Source: Ruminococcus flavefaciens FD-1 (GTDB taxonomy: Bacteria; Bacillota; Clostridia; Oscillospirales; Ruminococcaceae). Taken from it: a DNA stretch of 64,000 bases. How positions within the stretch are numbered: position 1 is the stretch's first letter; the number at the start of each line of letters is the position of its first letter. The notes below the pieces were generated by a model. It was not told the origin of the DNA. It did not search any database and saw only the letters and a program-made list of their open reading frames with translations. The stretch is from contig ACOK01000110.1 of NCBI GenBank assembly GCA_000174895.1, positions 1-64,000 on the forward strand, given 5' to 3'. A program made the position numbers and the translations under genes. This document shows, piece by piece, positions 25,612 to 33,538 of this stretch.

Positions 25612-27486
25612 ATGAAAAAAACAAGATTATTGGCTTCATTTCTTTCATTGGCATTAGGATTGACATCGTTTTCAGCTGCGCCTGTTACAATATCAGCTGA
25701 GACAGTTGAAACAGCCGTGACACAGACAACTACATCAGCTGAGACAGTTGAAACAGCCGTGACACAGACAACTACATCCACAGAGGCCGAAGGTTTAGCA
25801 CCGGTAATCCACGATATTGACACAGCCCGTGAAAAATTCGAGAAGTACATTGAAGAGACTGACATTGATGCAAACATTGCCGAAGAAGGCAAGTATCCAC
25901 AGTATGACGGCAAAATTGTTATTGAGTGCGAACCTGATACCGATGCCTATGCGAGGATTTTCAAGTTTGCAGATGAGAATATGATACTTCATGAACTTTT
26001 TGAAACTGTGATAAAATTTGATACAAGCAAAACAGTCAATTACACTGTATCTTTCAGATTCGTTGATGAACAAACAGGTGAAAACATCGAGAACATTCAT
26101 GCAAAGCTTTACAGGTACAACAATAAACTTGAACCTAATGAAGATGAGCCCGGTTCTTATTTTATTACGAGAGACAGAGATGTTGAACCCGTATTGATAG
26201 CTGAATGGAACAGTACGGAGACACCTGTATTTACCTCTGAAACGATAACAAGTTATTTAGCACAGTATGGTTATCTGGTTATCACAGATAAACTTCCCGA
26301 AGGCTATAATTTCTACGGAAAAGATCACGCTGAATCTGGTTGCAGCGGTGCAATAGGAAACGGTAATCACTCTATGGATATCAGAATAAGTAAAGGCGAA
26401 CCTACTCCCGAAACTGTAGATATTCCGCTTGAAGGAACTTTTTCTCTTGATGTCAGAGTTGTAGACCAAAATCGAAATATACCTCTTAAAGGAATGAAAT
26501 GTGAAGTTTTTGAAAAATATTCGGGTGAGGTCGTTGCTGAATGGAATACATCTGATACTGAGGTAATGCATATTGAAGGTCTTGAATATAAGTTTGAAGG
26601 CAACAAAATATTGGAGGATTTCGGAAAGAAGATCTATCAGTTCAGAATAACAAATCTTCCCGAAAACTATATCTACTATGGATATCAGGAGGACAGTCTT
26701 ACACTTTGCGGAGTATACATTGACGAATTTGCTGAGGGCAATGAATTGTCAGCTACAGCTTACCTGATAGATCAGTCTCCTGATGCACCTGAGATAAAAT
26801 ATACCACATCGGCTGTTTCTCAGGTAAGTACTACTACTACTACTTCTGTAACTTCAACAGTCAAAGATACCACTAAGGGAAAGGGCGATGCCAACTGTGA
26901 CGGAAATGTTGATATGTCTGACGCTGTACTTATCATGCAGTCTATCGCAAATCCATCAAAGTACAAGCTTACCGAAGAAGGCAAGGCAAATGCGGATATG
27001 AACGGCGACGGTATCACAAGCGGAGATGCTCTTGCTATCCAGAAGAAGCTGCTGCATCTTGATGATATCGCAGAAATAAAGTGCGAAACAATAATGGATT
27101 GGTATTCTTTAGGTCACTCTATCAGTGATTTTTATAATAAAGGTTATAAACCGGCTGTAATTACAAATCCGGATGAACTGAAAGAATATATTGAACAGGC
27201 TATTCCGGAAGAGAATATTTCGTCTTATCTTGAAAAATATAATGACAGCTTTTTCAAGGATAATGTAATGCTTATTTACGCTCTGCAGCAGACTATGGGT
27301 ATGAACCCGGCATATGCATTTGTAGATACGGAGGTCCTTGATGATCAGATAAAAATCTACTACAAGAGTGCTATACAATGGGGACATCCGCATCCGATGT
27401 TTGAATCAATATGTTTCGCTCAGGTGATCGTTCCTAAAACTGCATATAACGGTCAGACAGTCAACTGGGAGTTTGTGGAGAGTTAG
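25612..27486 (+). CDS. Secreted multidomain protein with central dockerin (cassette 2)
   Basis: The protein has 624 residues. A signal peptide (about 1-29) is followed by two exact copies of a 14-residue Thr-rich unit (AETVETAVTQTTTS), then an N-terminal region. Two beta-sandwich, prealbumin-like domains (about 145-390) match those of the anti-sigma protein at 23245, for example LIAEWNSTETPVF, DKLPEGYNFYG, IPLEGTFSLDVRV and NTSDTEVMHIEGL. A type I dockerin follows (about 424-485, GDANCDGNVDMSDAVLIMQ and NGDGITSGDALAIQKK). A C-terminal domain (about 495-624, TNPDELKEYIE, DSFFKDNVMLI, VPKTAYNGQTVNW) is shared with the protein at 36776. That last domain vaguely resembles PrcB-type domains. No catalytic motif recognised. 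Confidence 0.85.
   Translation: MKKTRLLASFLSLALGLTSFSAAPVTISAETVETAVTQTTTSAETVETAVTQTTTSTEAEGLAPVIHDIDTAREKFEKYIEETDIDANIAEEGKYPQYDGKIVIECEPDTDAYARIFKFADENMILHELFETVIKFDTSKTVNYTVSFRFVDEQTGENIENIHAKLYRYNNKLEPNEDEPGSYFITRDRDVEPVLIAEWNSTETPVFTSETITSYLAQYGYLVITDKLPEGYNFYGKDHAESGCSGAIGNGNHSMDIRISKGEPTPETVDIPLEGTFSLDVRVVDQNRNIPLKGMKCEVFEKYSGEVVAEWNTSDTEVMHIEGLEYKFEGNKILEDFGKKIYQFRITNLPENYIYYGYQEDSLTLCGVYIDEFAEGNELSATAYLIDQSPDAPEIKYTTSAVSQVSTTTTTSVTSTVKDTTKGKGDANCDGNVDMSDAVLIMQSIANPSKYKLTEEGKANADMNGDGITSGDALAIQKKLLHLDDIAEIKCETIMDWYSLGHSISDFYNKGYKPAVITNPDELKEYIEQAIPEENISSYLEKYNDSFFKDNVMLIYALQQTMGMNPAYAFVDTEVLDDQIKIYYKSAIQWGHPHPMFESICFAQVIVPKTAYNGQTVNWEFVES
25693..25776 (+). repeat. Perfect 42-bp tandem duplication inside the dockerin gene
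   Basis: Two identical 42-bp units starting TCAGCTGAGACAGTTGAAAC (25693 and 25735) encode a repeated 14-residue Thr-rich linker. Identity at synonymous positions suggests a recent in-frame duplication. Confidence 0.85.
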
Positions 27487-27548
27487 TGTGTTTTTTTCAG
27501 AAAAAAGCTGCTTAAACTTGAATGATGATATTTACTTCTCCATACTCC

Positions 27549-27585
27549 AAATCAAAACCACCACTTCAGTGGTGGTTTTGATTTT
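27549..27585 (+). terminator. Terminator after dockerin gene 2
   Basis: AATCAAAACCACCACT (27550-27565) pairs with AGTGGTGGTTTTGATT (27568-27583), followed by a short T run. Confidence 0.8.
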
Positions 27586-27587
27586 AT

Positions 27588-27668
27588 GAATACCGAACTT
27601 TATTATCAAAATAGGTAATAGATTGGTAATATTCTAAAAGGCTTAAAATAGACTTCTGTTGCTTATTT
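27588..27668 (+). repeat. Direct repeat R2 (81 bp)
   Basis: Second copy of R1 (20441-20520), in the same orientation. It starts GAATACCGAACTTTATTATC and ends CTTCTGTTGCTTATTT. R1 and R2 bound the segment with the first two sigma/anti-sigma/dockerin modules. Downstream of R2 the sequence is unrelated to the integrase stub that follows R1. Confidence 0.85.
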
Positions 27669-27711
27669 ATAAAGAAAGATTACAACTGTATCAGTGTCAG
27701 AGGGAAATTAA

Positions 27712-28014
27712 TATGTCTGTACAAAAGATATTGATCTGAAGGAGTATTTGTCGAGCAAGATAAAAGTGTTCAAGGGACAGAAGACAGATGTGTGCTTGAA
27801 ATGTAAAAGCAAGCATATGAAAGCTATCCTCGATTACTTTGGACATGAAATAAAAACAGCAAATGCTGAAAAAGGATACTTTAATGCGATAATTGAGATA
27901 GAACTGAGTCCGACATTTTTTGCATGGATATTTCAGTTTGAAGGCGATATCATCATTCGGTCTCCTCAGAAAGCGATAGATGATCCTATAAAAAACAGCG
28001 GAAATAATTATTGA
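27712..28014 (+). pseudogene. C-terminal remnant of a WYL-domain transcriptional regulator
   Basis: The open frame reads DIDLKEYLSSKIKVFKGQKT, then VCLKCKSKHMKAILDYFG and ends with SPTFFAWIFQFEGDIIIRSP. This is the usual C-terminal tail of WYL-domain regulators. No helix-turn-helix or WYL core precedes it: a stop at 27709 closes the frame and R2 lies just upstream. It looks like a gene cut at the R2 boundary. Confidence 0.7.
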
Positions 28015-28028
28015 GGTACATATATGAA

Positions 28029-28080
28029 ATAGCACAATATAATAAAATGACTTGCAAAACGAAATAAATTGTGCTATAAT
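28029..28080 (+). promoter_or_regulatory. Promoter with overlapping inverted repeat
   Basis: TTGCAA (28052-28057) and TATAAT (28075-28080) are 17 bases apart. ATAGCACAAT (28029-28038) is mirrored exactly by ATTGTGCTAT (28068-28077), which overlaps the -10 box. This could be an operator for the genes starting at about 28158. Confidence 0.55.
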
Positions 28081-28157
28081 ATGTTAGTAGACTCTAACTG
28101 ATATGTGCTTTATATTCATTTAATATAAAAGCATCAGAAATAAATTGTAGGTGAACA

Positions 28158-28384
28158 GTGGTGAATATTTACATTATCATAGGTGTGATCGGCATTATCA
28201 GCGGTATCCTTTGTGCTCAGGCAGATGCACCGCTTGCCTGGTCAGGCAGGAAAGAAGACGCTCTGGACTCAAACAAGTCTTCGGCATTTTGACAAGGCGT
28301 TCTGGAACATACCTGACCACATGGTCCCTTGCGGAGCTTATCTCAGAAAAGAATGTGCATTTTGGAATACTGCTGAAGAAATGA
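28158..28384 (+). pseudogene. Broken small membrane protein gene (DUF6796-like N-terminus)
   Basis: Starting at GTG 28158 or 28161 after GTAGGTGA, the frame reads NIYIIIGVIGIISGILCAQA, then DAPLAWSGRKED, and stops at 28290. The start resembles the first membrane helix of DUF6796-type proteins, which continue for about 200 residues. Fragments that look like the next part appear in other frames (RHFDKAFWNIP in one, GTYLTTWSLAELIS in another), so at least two frameshifts are likely. Family name is tentative. Confidence 0.5.
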
Positions 28385-28395
28385 AAGGAAAAAAT

Positions 28396-29034
28396 ATGAA
28401 AAAGATACGTTCATTATCAAAGGCTAAAATTGATGAAATATCCACACTTATCGGTGCTTCCTTCTGGGACTGGCCCTATGAGGAGGGCGAGGGCGGTCTG
28501 AAGCCGTTCTTCCCGTCAAAAGAGGCAATGACTGAATATATGAAGTCCTTCGTTATCGCAGGCATCGAAAGCGGAACTTTTTACAGTACCGACAACGGTG
28601 AGGGCTACATTCTCATCACCGACACCAACGGAAATCACCCGAATTTCGGGAGCATCGTCCGCATGGCGAAGCGAATGAAGAACGCTCTGGGCGGCTGGGG
28701 AAAGCTGTTTTCCTTTCTGAAACAAGCTAACAGCGGCAGCACAGGAAAGCCTCTTGAGATACAGATGAAGAAGCAGAAAAAGCCCTATGTGAAGGTGGAA
28801 ATGCTCATCGTCACCGAGAAATATCAGGGTCAGGGCTACATGAGAAAGCTCATGGAATTCGCCTACAGAATGGCAGACAAAAACGGCTGCCCTTGTATTC
28901 TGGACACCGACGCAAAGGGCAAGTGCGACCGCTATGTTCATCTGGGAATGAAACTGGTACAGACCCGTGAAGCGGCAGGCTGCAAGATCTATGACCTGAT
29001 GTACAGCAAGGGAGAACAGGAGAGAATCGCATGA
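28396..29034 (+). CDS. GNAT-family N-acetyltransferase
   Basis: This 212-residue acetyltransferase would move an acetyl group from acetyl-CoA to an amine. It starts MKKIRSLSKAKIDEISTLIG, and the acetyl-CoA loop is in VTEKYQGQGYMRKLMEFAY (about residue 138; Q-x-x-G-x-G/A type, here QGQGYMRK). CILDTDAKGKCDRYVHLGMKLV at about residue 172 is the usual beta5-alpha4 region. Longer relatives act on small molecules, but the substrate is unknown. AAGGAAAA precedes the ATG. It overlaps the next gene by four bases (ATGA). Confidence 0.8.
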   Translation: MKKIRSLSKAKIDEISTLIGASFWDWPYEEGEGGLKPFFPSKEAMTEYMKSFVIAGIESGTFYSTDNGEGYILITDTNGNHPNFGSIVRMAKRMKNALGGWGKLFSFLKQANSGSTGKPLEIQMKKQKKPYVKVEMLIVTEKYQGQGYMRKLMEFAYRMADKNGCPCILDTDAKGKCDRYVHLGMKLVQTREAAGCKIYDLMYSKGEQERIA

Positions 29035-29525
29035 ACTGGTCAAGAACGATACTGGACGGAATCGTCATGTGCGTTATTTTCAACGCAGTTGTGGGAATGT
29101 TTTTCTTCGTGTTCCCACAGGCATACAGCACGATGTTTCCGAGAGGCATAAATAAAGCGGCAAGGCCATACGTCGAGAAGTCGGATGTCGTGAAAATGTA
29201 CTTCGTCCTCATACCGCTTTACCTGCTGATATTCCTTTATATGGCAGTCAGCGCACATATGGCAGGTGTCAGCGGCTTCAAGGCTATGTTCTGGACAGGC
29301 TACACAGAGATGATGTTCGTAAACGCAGGAGACTTCTTTCTCCTCGACGTGCTTGCACGAATATACGTCAAGGACAAGGGGCTCATCAAAGGCGCTGAAA
29401 ACCACCCTGACTGGGAGTGGAAGGGCTGGTGGAAGCTGGCTGTTCCCGAACACGGTCTTGCCTGGCCTGTACTGGTGTGTCCGCTGACCGGACTTATCGT
29501 TGCAGGTTTTGCCGCATTGATGTGA
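29031..29525 (+). CDS. Four-helix membrane protein of unknown function
   Basis: This 164-residue protein overlaps the GNAT gene by four bases. Hydrophobic segments lie at about residues 8-28, 58-78, 88-112 (weaker, GYTEMMFVNAGDFFLLDVLA) and 142-163. A tryptophan-rich stretch (HPDWEWKGWWKL) precedes the last helix. I do not recognise a named family. Coupling to the GNAT gene suggests a shared function or co-transfer. Confidence 0.7.
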   Translation: MNWSRTILDGIVMCVIFNAVVGMFFFVFPQAYSTMFPRGINKAARPYVEKSDVVKMYFVLIPLYLLIFLYMAVSAHMAGVSGFKAMFWTGYTEMMFVNAGDFFLLDVLARIYVKDKGLIKGAENHPDWEWKGWWKLAVPEHGLAWPVLVCPLTGLIVAGFAALM

Positions 29526-29597
29526 GCTAATGACGCATCAATAATCATCAGAAAAGATGTTACCTGCGCTGTTTTTCATAATATGAAAGGAGTAAAT

Positions 29598-29690
29598 ATG
29601 TATCTGGTTTTCTCAATTTCAGGACTTATCGGCGGTCTGCTGCTGACTATGAAACTTGCCAAAAATGGAGGTAATAAGTGTGAGATTTGA
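29598..29690 (+). pseudogene. 30-residue membrane-protein stub
   Basis: After AAAGGAG the frame encodes MYLVFSISGLIGGLLLTMKL and ten more residues before a stop. The start resembles the stub at 28158 (short residue, then IxGLIGG). It could be a true small protein, but it overlaps the next start by 11 bases and looks like the N-terminal leftover of a larger membrane protein. Confidence 0.4.
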
Positions 29691-30669
29691 CAGGAATGAC
29701 AAAGTTGTGAAAGCACCTGACGGCTTTGAAAGTCCGCTGTACAGGCTGACGAAAAAGGTCGTAAAGGCGATGAAAATGAAGGAGAGCCTTGTTGGAACAA
29801 AGGAAGAAGTTCTTGCAAAGGCGGCGAAAATGAATGCGAAAAACCGACATTTCTCCTTGCCGACCGACAACAAGGCTCACTACACCGATCACATGATACA
29901 GGGACAGTATCACTGCCTTGAGATCAACATTGAAAAGAAAAGGCGGAAGAATGCTGTGCTGTTCGTCTTCGGCGGAGGAATGATCCTCGGCTCTGACAGC
30001 GGAGATGTAGGGCTTTCCGGAAAAATAGGCGGAATAACGGGCTCTGATGTGTGGTTCCCGTACTATCCCATGTGCCACGAACATGATATGCTGGAAAACG
30101 TAAAAATGATATTTGAGTGCTATGAGAAGATGCTCAGATACTACAAGCCTGAAAACATTGTATTTCTGGGATTTTCTTCCGGTGCGGCACTTCTTCTCGA
30201 CGTTATCACATACATAAACGAACTGAATGACGGCGGAGAAAGCTTCCCGATGCCCGGACTGCTGATACCGATCTCTCCGGGAAGCGTCCCTGTCACAGAT
30301 GACGAGAAAGCTGCAATTGCCAGACTTGACAAAAGAGACATAATGATACCTGCGGAGTATATGTATACTGCCCGTGAGGTCATGTGTCACGGCAGAGAAG
30401 TCCCCGAAAAATACCTTGCAACCGCTCATGGTGATTTCAGAAATGCTCCCATGACACACTTCTATTACGGAACAGCGGAGACTCTGTACGCCTTTGCTCC
30501 GAGCTATGCGGAGAGCTATCGGAAAGCAGGTGCAAAGTGCATTATCCATGTGGGTAAAGGAATGCACCACTGCTATGCTATACAATATTTTATTCCCGGC
30601 TGTAAACCGGCATTTAATGAAGTGATGCAGTTGATAAGGAATTATTTCAGAAAAGGGGCAAATATATGA
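29680..30669 (+). CDS. Alpha/beta hydrolase (esterase/lipase type)
   Basis: This 329-residue hydrolase has an oxyanion-hole-like VFGGGMILGSDSG at about residue 96, a nucleophile elbow GFSSGAALLLDV at about residue 163, and a C-terminal histidine in GKGMHHCYAI at about residue 299. The acid is probably the aspartate or glutamate in a nearby strand. The pattern fits hormone-sensitive-lipase-like or steryl-acetyl-hydrolase-like esterases. GTG at 29680 is the likely start (GGAGG about 8 bases upstream). The substrate is unknown. Confidence 0.75.
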   Translation: MRFDRNDKVVKAPDGFESPLYRLTKKVVKAMKMKESLVGTKEEVLAKAAKMNAKNRHFSLPTDNKAHYTDHMIQGQYHCLEINIEKKRRKNAVLFVFGGGMILGSDSGDVGLSGKIGGITGSDVWFPYYPMCHEHDMLENVKMIFECYEKMLRYYKPENIVFLGFSSGAALLLDVITYINELNDGGESFPMPGLLIPISPGSVPVTDDEKAAIARLDKRDIMIPAEYMYTAREVMCHGREVPEKYLATAHGDFRNAPMTHFYYGTAETLYAFAPSYAESYRKAGAKCIIHVGKGMHHCYAIQYFIPGCKPAFNEVMQLIRNYFRKGANI

Positions 30670-31262
30670 GTTTTACAGACAATTTTGGAAATCCGAAAGG
30701 ACTTCTCGGTCGAATGATGCTTGTCAGCATGGATAAGGAGCATCTTCCTATGGCACAGTGGGCTTTGGAGCGAATAAAGATTCCCGGAAACGGCAAGGTC
30801 GCAGACCTGGGATGCGGCAGCGGTTACAACATCAGGCGAATGCTGGAAATGAGTGCAAAGGCGAAGTTCATAGGTCTGGATATATCCGATGAGAGCGTAA
30901 AAAAGGCACAGAAAGTAAACAAAGAAGAACTCGGAAAGCGGGTAAAGATAATCAAAGGCAGTGCTGAAAAGCTGCCGTTTAAGGATAACAGTATTGATCT
31001 TATCACTGCTTTTGAAACAGTCTTCTTCTGGAAAAAGCCCGAAAAAGCATTCAGGGAGATCTACCGTTCACTGGTAAAGGACGGCTGCTTTGCGGTCATC
31101 AATAATTACGGAGATCCGAATGTGGATTGGGAAAAGAAAGCCCCCTGCATGACCAGATATACGGCAGAGCAGATCGCTGATATGCTGAAAGCAGCAGGAT
31201 TTTCTGATATATCAATAAGTAAAAAGGAAAACCTGTTTTTAGTAATAGGATATAAAAGATAA
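30666..31262 (+). CDS. Class I SAM-dependent methyltransferase
   Basis: This 198-residue Rossmann-type methyltransferase overlaps the hydrolase by four bases. Motif I is VADLGCGSGYNIRRML (about residue 39), the acidic motif II is FIGLDISDESVKKA, and the post-I region is GSAEKLPFKDNSIDLITAFE. It is of the Methyltransf_11/UbiE-like type. The substrate cannot be told from sequence. Confidence 0.85.
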   Translation: MSFTDNFGNPKGLLGRMMLVSMDKEHLPMAQWALERIKIPGNGKVADLGCGSGYNIRRMLEMSAKAKFIGLDISDESVKKAQKVNKEELGKRVKIIKGSAEKLPFKDNSIDLITAFETVFFWKKPEKAFREIYRSLVKDGCFAVINNYGDPNVDWEKKAPCMTRYTAEQIADMLKAAGFSDISISKKENLFLVIGYKR

Positions 31263-31310
31263 AGGATCATAGCTCTAACAGTATAAAATCAAATAATAGG
31301 AGATGTTTAT

Positions 31311-31955
31311 ATGACTGCAAAAGAATACAAAAACCTTACCATGAGCGAGTTCACAAAGGCGGCTGAAATCTATGAATCGGACAATGCCGGAGTCTACAAT
31401 ATGTGCAAAAAGGACTATCCCGATGTGCTTGCGGAGCTTGAAAAGGAGCCTTTCAACGATCTTCTGGACTGCGGCTGCGGAACAGGCCCAATGCTGACTC
31501 TGCTCCATGAAAAGTATCCGGAGAAGCATTACACGGGAATTGACCTGACACCGAAAATGATAGAGGTCGCCAAGCGCAAGGCTCTGAAAAATGTGGAGCT
31601 TGTGGTGGGAGACTGCGAAAATCTGCCCTTTGAGGCAAATTCCTTCGATGTGGTGATCTGCTGTGAGAGCTTCCACCACTACCCAAACCCACAGGACTTT
31701 TTTAACAGCGTGAGCCGTGTGCTTCGTCCCGGCGGAAGGCTTGTGCTTCGTGATATGACTATGAATTCCGCAGCAGTGCGCTGGTTCTGCAACACGATTG
31801 AGATGCCCCTTGCCCACCTCATCGGAAAGGGCGATGTGCGGATCTATGGCAGAGAGGACATCAGGGAGCTGAGTAAAAATGCAGGACTTCACATGGAGTC
31901 CTTTGAGAAACGTGGCTTCTGCCGCCTGCACTGCGTTGTAAGAAAGCCGGAATGA
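31311..31955 (+). CDS. Class I SAM-dependent methyltransferase
   Basis: This 214-residue second methyltransferase is not closely related to the previous one outside the fold. Motif I is LLDCGCGTGPMLTLL (about residue 46), followed by YTGIDLTPKMIEVAKRKA and GDCENLPFEANSFDVVICCESFHHY, then a typical RVLRPGGRLVLRDM. The ATG at 31311 follows AGGAGATG. A clear terminator follows at 31988. The substrate is unknown. Confidence 0.85.
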   Translation: MTAKEYKNLTMSEFTKAAEIYESDNAGVYNMCKKDYPDVLAELEKEPFNDLLDCGCGTGPMLTLLHEKYPEKHYTGIDLTPKMIEVAKRKALKNVELVVGDCENLPFEANSFDVVICCESFHHYPNPQDFFNSVSRVLRPGGRLVLRDMTMNSAAVRWFCNTIEMPLAHLIGKGDVRIYGREDIRELSKNAGLHMESFEKRGFCRLHCVVRKPE

Positions 31956-31987
31956 GGAGGAAAATAACAGTAACAGATATGATGCAT

Positions 31988-32029
31988 AAAAGCGTCGGGA
32001 AGCAGGCAGTTGCTTTCCGGCGCTTTTTT
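31988..32029 (+). terminator. Terminator after the methyltransferase genes
   Basis: AAAGCGTCGGGAAGC pairs with GCTTTCCGGCGCTTT (with G-T pairs), followed by a T run. Confidence 0.75.
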
Positions 32030-32079
32030 ATGTCAGCATCATTCGTTTTACTTTTTTTGAAAAAAATCTGAAAAAGTGG

Positions 32080-32135
32080 TTGACAAAACAATGGATATGT
32101 GGTAAGATAACATTGTTACGTAACACTGTTATCTT
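32080..32135 (+). promoter_or_regulatory. TetR promoter with a 32-bp palindromic operator
   Basis: TTGACA (32080-32085) and TAAGAT (32103-32108) are 17 bases apart. The operator spans 32104-32135: AAGATAACATTGTTAC is mirrored by GTAACACTGTTATCTT, 16-base arms with a single mismatch. It covers the -10 box and the start point, the usual arrangement for self-repression by a TetR protein, here the gene that starts 14 bases later. Confidence 0.85.
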
Positions 32136-32148
32136 GTGAGGTGGATCT

Positions 32149-32757
32149 ATGGATAATGAAAATGAAAGCCGTGAAAAGCTCATTATATGCGCAAAAAAAG
32201 AGTTTATGGAAAAAGGCTTTGAAAAGGCTTCTCTGCGGGCGATATGCTCTGCGGCAGGCCTGACAACAGGAGCGATATACTTCTTTTTCAAGGACAAAAA
32301 CGGTCTGTTCGGTGCAGTTGTCGATGAACCGCTGCAACGTCTCATTAATGCAATAGAACAGCACTTTTCAGAGGATATGGAAACAGATATTACTGAATTT
32401 CAGCACACCTCCGGCGACCATGATGAGTTTGCCGAGATGATGATCTCAGCATTATACGCCGACCGTGACGCTATGCTTATCCTGCTTGAAAAGTCATCAG
32501 GCTCACGGTATGAAGGGATCGTCGACCGTTTTGTGGAGATGATAGAGAAGCATAATATGGCTCTTGCGAATTATTATCTTGCGGCGTTTCCGGATAAATG
32601 CGTGAATGAATATATGCTGCACTGGTTTTCTCATGTGCAGATAAACGCATTTGTGCATCTTTTGACTCACGTCGAGGAAAAGGAAAGTGCTGTCAAGGAG
32701 ATAAAACCGGTCATGGATATGCTCGTTGAAACATGGCTGAAATATGTTATAGAATAA
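32149..32757 (+). CDS. TetR/AcrR-family transcriptional repressor
   Basis: This 202-residue protein has an N-terminal TetR DNA-binding domain (about residues 6-52: KLIICAKKEFMEKGFEKASLRAIC, then GLTTGAIYFFFKDKNGL) and a helical ligand-binding half. The palindrome at 32104-32135 is very likely its operator. The neighbouring ABC exporter genes are the expected targets. The effector is unknown. The coding sequence appears intact, although the exporter it would control is damaged. Confidence 0.9.
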   Translation: MDNENESREKLIICAKKEFMEKGFEKASLRAICSAAGLTTGAIYFFFKDKNGLFGAVVDEPLQRLINAIEQHFSEDMETDITEFQHTSGDHDEFAEMMISALYADRDAMLILLEKSSGSRYEGIVDRFVEMIEKHNMALANYYLAAFPDKCVNEYMLHWFSHVQINAFVHLLTHVEEKESAVKEIKPVMDMLVETWLKYVIE

Positions 32758-32759
32758 CA

Positions 32760-32788
32760 TAAAGCGGGGAGGGAACTCCCGTTGCTTT
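32760..32788 (+). terminator. Weak hairpin after tetR
   Basis: AAAGC-GGGGAG pairs with CTCCCG-(TT)-GCTTTT around GGAA. It could attenuate transcription into the ABC genes. Confidence 0.4.
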
Positions 32789-32829
32789 TGATTATGTGTT
32801 AGCGAATGCTTACAATTGGAGGGATATAA

Positions 32830-33537
32830 ATGTATCTTCAGGTGAAAGACGTTAAGAAAAGCTATGGTAAGGATACAAGCTACATTCAGGTGCTGAAAGG
32901 AGTTTCCACGGGGCTTGAAAGAGGACAGATGTGTGTTATCCAAGGCACAAGCGGCTCGGGAAAATCCACGCTCCTTAACTGTATCGGCGGACTTGATACT
33001 ATGGATTCGGGTTCGATAACAGTTGACGGGACCGAAATCTTCGGGATGAAGCCTGCACAGCTTTCGGATTATCGGCGTGATAACCTTGGTTTTATCTTTC
33101 AGTTCTATAATCTTGTACCCAATCTGACTGTCAGGGAGAATATACAGATATGCCGGTATATAGCCGAAAAGCCTCTTGATATAGACGAGCTTCTCGAAAC
33201 TCTCGGGCTTACAGAGCATCAGAATAAATTCCCTGCACAGCTTTCGGGCGGACAACAGCAGAGATGTGCTATTGCAAGAGCACTTGTAAAGAATCCAAAG
33301 CTGCTTCTGTGTGATGAGCCCACAGGTGCGCTGGATTCAAAAACCAGCCGTGATATACTTGTTCTTCTTGAGAAAATAAATGAAAAATACGGTTACTTAC
33401 CCCTTTTTAGATAGATTACTCACAAATAATTCCATAAAAAATATGGCTTCATAAGGTCATTATCATAAAGGACGGACTTGTGAAAAAGGAATATGAGAAT
33501 GAAAAGAGAGTTCCTGCCGCATAACTGGAGGACTTAT
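32830..33537 (+). pseudogene. MacB/LolD-type ABC transporter ATPase, disrupted near the C-terminus
   Basis: The intact part (about 190 residues, to 33414) has Walker A GTSGSGKSTL, Q-loop FIFQFYNLVPNLTV, signature [15 protein letters not shown] and Walker [14 protein letters not shown]. The frame then ends abruptly after INEKYG. The expected H-loop (normally TIIMITHN) is missing. After about 60 unrelated bases the expected tail reappears in another frame (VIIIKDGLVKKEYENEKRVP, 33456-33515). The His switch is needed for hydrolysis, so the product should be inactive. GGAGGG precedes the ATG. Confidence 0.8.
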
Positions 33538-33538
33538 A

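Noticed and set aside
29647..30585. 312-residue minus-strand open frame
   Set aside because: Antisense to the alpha/beta hydrolase, which has clear catalytic motifs; the antisense product shows no recognisable domain.
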